Positions 60,751-64,000 of a DNA stretch of 64,000 nucleotides are shown piece after piece. The translations under genes were made by a program, and so were the position numbers. Each line of letters begins with the position of its first letter. Positions within the stretch are counted from its first letter, which is position 1. The notes beneath the pieces were generated by a model. That model searched no databases and was not told the DNA's origin. It saw only the letters and a program-made list of their open reading frames with translations. This DNA is from Nitrobacter sp035546855 (GTDB lineage: Bacteria; Pseudomonadota; Alphaproteobacteria; Rhizobiales; Xanthobacteraceae), in the NCBI GenBank assembly GCA_035546855.1, contig DASZVY010000089.1, positions 1 through 64,000 of the forward strand, given 5' to 3'.

Positions 60751-60799
60751 ATTTCAGACAATGCTCTCCTTACCTCTCCCCGAAGGGCGAGAGAGTCAA

Positions 60800-61303
60800 T
60801 TACCGCTGCTTCGGCGGCTGGCGGCGCCGGTCGGCCGCGGGCTGATAGGCGATGCGCGAGTGATGCGCGCAATAGGGCAGGCCGGTGAGGGCCTTGCCGC
60901 CGCAGAAGAAGAATTCCGGGCTCGAGGGGTCGCCGACCGGCCAGTGGCAGGTGGCCTCGCTCAATTCCAGCAGCGAGAGCCGCTGGCTCATCGGCACCAC
61001 GTTGTCGTAGGCGATCGGATCGGGCTCGAGTTCGACCTCGAAGGCATGGGCCAGCGCAGTGTTGCCGCGCGACATCGGCCGCGACACTCGCATCATCTGG
61101 GCGGGACGCACCTTGCGCGGGCGCGGCGCGGCCGAGGAGGGGCTCTTGGCGCGGCCGGACAGGCCGAGCCGATGCACCTTGCCGATCACGGCATTGCGAG
61201 TCACGTTGCCGAGTTCGGCTGCGATCTGGCTTGCCGACAGGCCGGCTTCCCAGAGTTTCCTGAGCTGTTCGACGCGATCGTCGGTCCAGTTTGCTACCGT
61301 CAT
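60800..61303 (-). CDS. gcrA: Cell-cycle regulator GcrA
   Basis: The 167-residue regulator is specific to alphaproteobacteria. The N-terminal HTH (ANWTDDRVEQLRKLWEAGLS, then ASQIAAELGNVTRNAVIGK) recognises methylated GANTC promoters; the C terminus has TCHWPVGDP and FFCGG...YCAHHSRIAY, which bind sigma-70 RNA polymerase. It is divergent from argD. It and the CtrA box in the first half suggest the usual CtrA/GcrA/CcrM circuit. Confidence 0.95.
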   Translation of the reverse strand: MTVANWTDDRVEQLRKLWEAGLSASQIAAELGNVTRNAVIGKVHRLGLSGRAKSPSSAAPRPRKVRPAQMMRVSRPMSRGNTALAHAFEVELEPDPIAYDNVVPMSQRLSLLELSEATCHWPVGDPSSPEFFFCGGKALTGLPYCAHHSRIAYQPAADRRRQPPKQR

Positions 61304-61614
61304 CGCCTTTATCTTCCCTTGTGTCGCGCCGACCCTGTTCGGGCGGCGCCGGACATCCGGCCTTGAAAACCCGTGGCGACAGAATCCCTTAACCCTCGCC
61401 GGGCGAGCCGATCGCCCGGGCGCTTACGCCGAAACAGAGAACCATAGAGGATCAAAACTGCCGCACGAGATGTCGTATCCGACAGCCCCAACGCTACAAT
61501 ATGGCGTGACTCGCGCGCAAGAGTCGGGCCGGACTGCGTCCACATGTTCCGCGTTAAAATCGAAAAATCGGCTTTTTCTGCGGCTCCCGTGCAACGGCGG
61601 AGGCGAACGTAATA

Positions 61615-61642
61615 TTGACAGGCATCACCGCCCACCTAGAAT
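61615..61642 (+). promoter_or_regulatory. Near-consensus sigma-70 promoter for argD-argF
   Basis: TTGACA (61615-61620), 16-bp spacer, TAGAAT (61637-61642). Transcription would start about 61649, 120 nt upstream of argD. Confidence 0.75.
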
Positions 61643-61651
61643 ATGTCGCAC

Positions 61652-61687
61652 GTGCCGCCCGGAAAGGCGGCACGTTTTATTTCCGGG
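61652..61687 (+). promoter_or_regulatory. Leader with mutually exclusive hairpins upstream of argD
   Basis: Hairpin 1: GTGCCGCC (61652-61659) pairs with GGCGGCAC (61666-61673), followed by GTTTTAT, a terminator-like form. Hairpin 2: CCCGGAAA (61658-61665) pairs with TTTCCGGG (61680-61687). They share bases and cannot coexist, which is the layout of an attenuator. No regulatory peptide rich in Arg codons was found in the leader. Confidence 0.55.
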
Positions 61688-61769
61688 GCTGGCTGTCATC
61701 GATCGTGTGACCCGCAATCGTCGCGATCCGCCCCACGATATTCAACCGGCCACATTCCATCGGATTGTC

Positions 61770-62977
61770 ATGACCAGCACCGCGCCGTCCCATCTGTTGC
61801 CCGTCTTCGCGAGAGCCGACGTCGCGTTCGAGAGCGGCGAGGGCGCCTGGCTGAAAGGCATCGATGGCGAGCGCTATCTGGATTTCACCAGCGGCGTCGC
61901 CGTCAACGCGCTGGGGCACTGTCATCCGCATCTCGTCGCCGCGCTCCAGCAGCAGGCGACGAAACTTTGGCATATGTCGAACCTGTTCAAGTCGCCGGAC
62001 GGGGAGCGGCTGGCGGCGCGGCTGTGCGAGCAGAGCTTTGCCGACTTCGTGTTCTTCGCCAATTCCGGTGCCGAGGCGATGGAGTGCGTCATCAAGGTGG
62101 TGCGCCGCTATCATGCCTCCAAGGGACATCCGGAGCGCTATCGCATCATCACCTTCGAAGGCGCGTTCCACGGCCGCACGCTGGCGACGCTCGCCGCCAC
62201 CGGCTCGCCGAAATACCTCGAAGGGTTCGGCCCGCCGATGGACGGCTTCGACCAGGTGCCGTTCGGCGACATCGAGGCGGTCAAGAAAGCGATCGGCCCG
62301 CAGACCGCGGGCATCCTGATCGAGCCGCTGCAGGGCGAGGGCGGCGTGCGCGAGCCGTCGCACGCGTTCCTTCGGGCCCTGCGCCAGCTCTGCGACGAGC
62401 GCGGCCTGCTGCTGGCGTTCGACGAGGTGCAGACCGGCATGGGCCGCACCGGCGACCTCTTCGCCTACAGGCGCGTCGGCGTCACGCCGGATGTGATGTC
62501 GCTGGCCAAGGCACTCGGCGGCGGCTTCCCGATCGGCGCGTGCCTTGCGACCGCGGAAGCCGCGTCCGGCATGACGCCGGGCTCGCACGGCTCGACCTTC
62601 GGCGGCAATCCGCTGGCCGTCGCGGCGGCCAATGCCGTGCTCGACGTGATGCTGAAGCCCGGCTTCTTCGATCACGTGCGCAGGATGTCGCTGCTGTTGA
62701 AGCAGAAGCTCGCCTCGGTGATCGATCGCCATCCAGACGTGGTGGCCGAAGTGCGGGGCGAGGGGCTTCTGATCGGTCTCAAGGCCGTGGTGCCGTCGGG
62801 CGATCTCGTCAATGCGCTGCGCGACGAAAAGCTTCTGACGGTCGGCGCCGGCGACAACGTGGTCCGCTTCCTGCCGCCGCTGATCGTCACCGAGGCGGAG
62901 ATCGAGGAGTCGGTCCAAAGGCTGGAACGGGCCTGCGCGGCGTTGTCCGGCGCGTCGGCAAAGACGGGCGCTGCACG

Positions 62978-62981
<4 letters not shown>
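61770..62981 (+). CDS. argD: Acetylornithine aminotransferase
   Basis: The 403-residue PLP enzyme converts N-acetylglutamate semialdehyde to N-acetylornithine. FFANSGAEAMECVIKVVRRY holds the phosphate-binding loop, LLAFDEVQTGMGRTGDLFAY the cofactor Asp and SLAKALGGGFPIGA the Schiff-base Lys247. STFGGNPLAVAAANAVLD closes the site. It is coupled to argF by a 4-bp ATGA overlap. The ATG at 61770 lies 120 nt after the predicted transcription start. Confidence 0.96.
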
Positions 62982-63904
<923 letters not shown>

Positions 63905-63926
63905 TCGACAACAGGCGGAGCGAGCG

Positions 63927-64000
63927 ATGGGTACGTCGGTTCGTCCTTTCCTGATGTTCGAGGGCAAAGCCGAAGAGGTCTTCACGTTCTATGTCGGGTT
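63927..64000 (+). CDS. Start of a PhnB-like VOC/glyoxalase protein (partial)
   Basis: The frame begins with ATG at 63927 and runs off the window after 24 codons: MGTSVRPFLMFEGKAEEVFT. VRPFLMFEGKAEE is typical of PhnB/3-demethylubiquinone methyltransferase-like VOC proteins. Confidence 0.65.
   Translation, partial: MGTSVRPFLMFEGKAEEVFTFYVG

Larger units (their letters stand above)
61304..61769. other. 466-bp divergent regulatory region gcrA/argD
   Basis: It contains three GANTC sites (GAATC at 61382-61386, GACTC at 61508-61512, GAGTC at 61521-61525), the argD promoter and its structured leader. No gene is supported in it. Confidence 0.7.

Overview
The window is alphaproteobacterial throughout, but it appears to be made of two chromosomal segments of different character that meet inside phaA at about 22.9 kb. 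From 1 to about 22.9 kb the DNA is very GC-rich and carries a tRNA-Glu, a pseudouridine synthase, rpoH, a LigB-type dioxygenase, ada, alanine dehydrogenase, a small flagellar block (flgN-like, flgJ, flgI diverging from fliX over a perfect CtrA box) and dksA. This looks like a Rhodospirillales-type chromosome. From about 22.9 kb to the end the GC is visibly lower, the dispersed repeats belong to other families, and the gene order (phaB, gloB, DUF4167, prmC-prfA-ptsP, lysC, ubiG, grxC, comF, argJ, secA, phoR-pstSCAB-phoU-phoB, gcrA, argD-argF) resembles Bradyrhizobium/Rhodopseudomonas relatives. I cannot tell a mis-assembly from a real recombination; both are stated as inference.

Layout of the first part: 1-2.8 kb RNA modification and heat-shock sigma factor; 3.0-7.9 kb small-molecule oxidoreductases with a LysR regulator; 8.0-9.9 kb alkylation repair (ada plus a 2OG-Fe(II) oxygenase); 9.9-12.7 kb a PfkB sugar/nucleoside kinase, a secreted hydrolase and a Cys-rich small protein among palindromic repeats; 12.7-13.1 kb a gene-free stretch with a near-consensus promoter and a highly structured predicted transcript; 13.1-17.6 kb alanine dehydrogenase, flagellar genes and dksA; 17.6-18.1 kb a GIY-YIG nuclease gene between two identical 101-bp palindromic repeats; 18.1-22.3 kb cupin, orphan ABC binding protein, two-domain VOC protein, FAH hydrolase and a decayed vapB antitoxin.

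Layout of the second part: phaA-phaB (polyhydroxyalkanoate precursor synthesis), transporters and detoxification (24-27.7 kb), translation termination and nitrogen-PTS (29-33.4 kb), lysC and ubiG (34-37 kb), a second GIY-YIG gene flanked by a different pair of palindromic repeats (37.0-37.6 kb), a three-gene overlapping operon grxC/nitrilase/DUF1178, comF, argJ, a PpiC-type foldase and secA (39-48.7 kb), envelope proteins (49.7-54 kb), the complete phosphate-starvation regulon with PHO box and an internal terminator (54-60.8 kb), gcrA, and argD-argF behind a near-consensus promoter and a leader with two mutually exclusive hairpins.

The most unusual signal is the repeated architecture repeat - single-domain GIY-YIG nuclease - repeat, found once in each half with unrelated repeat sequences. 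I propose it as a candidate family of minimal repeat-associated elements. Other points worth checking are palindromic repeats that supply start or stop codons to neighbouring genes, the structured transcript at 12.66-13.06 kb, the argD leader, and the phaA junction.
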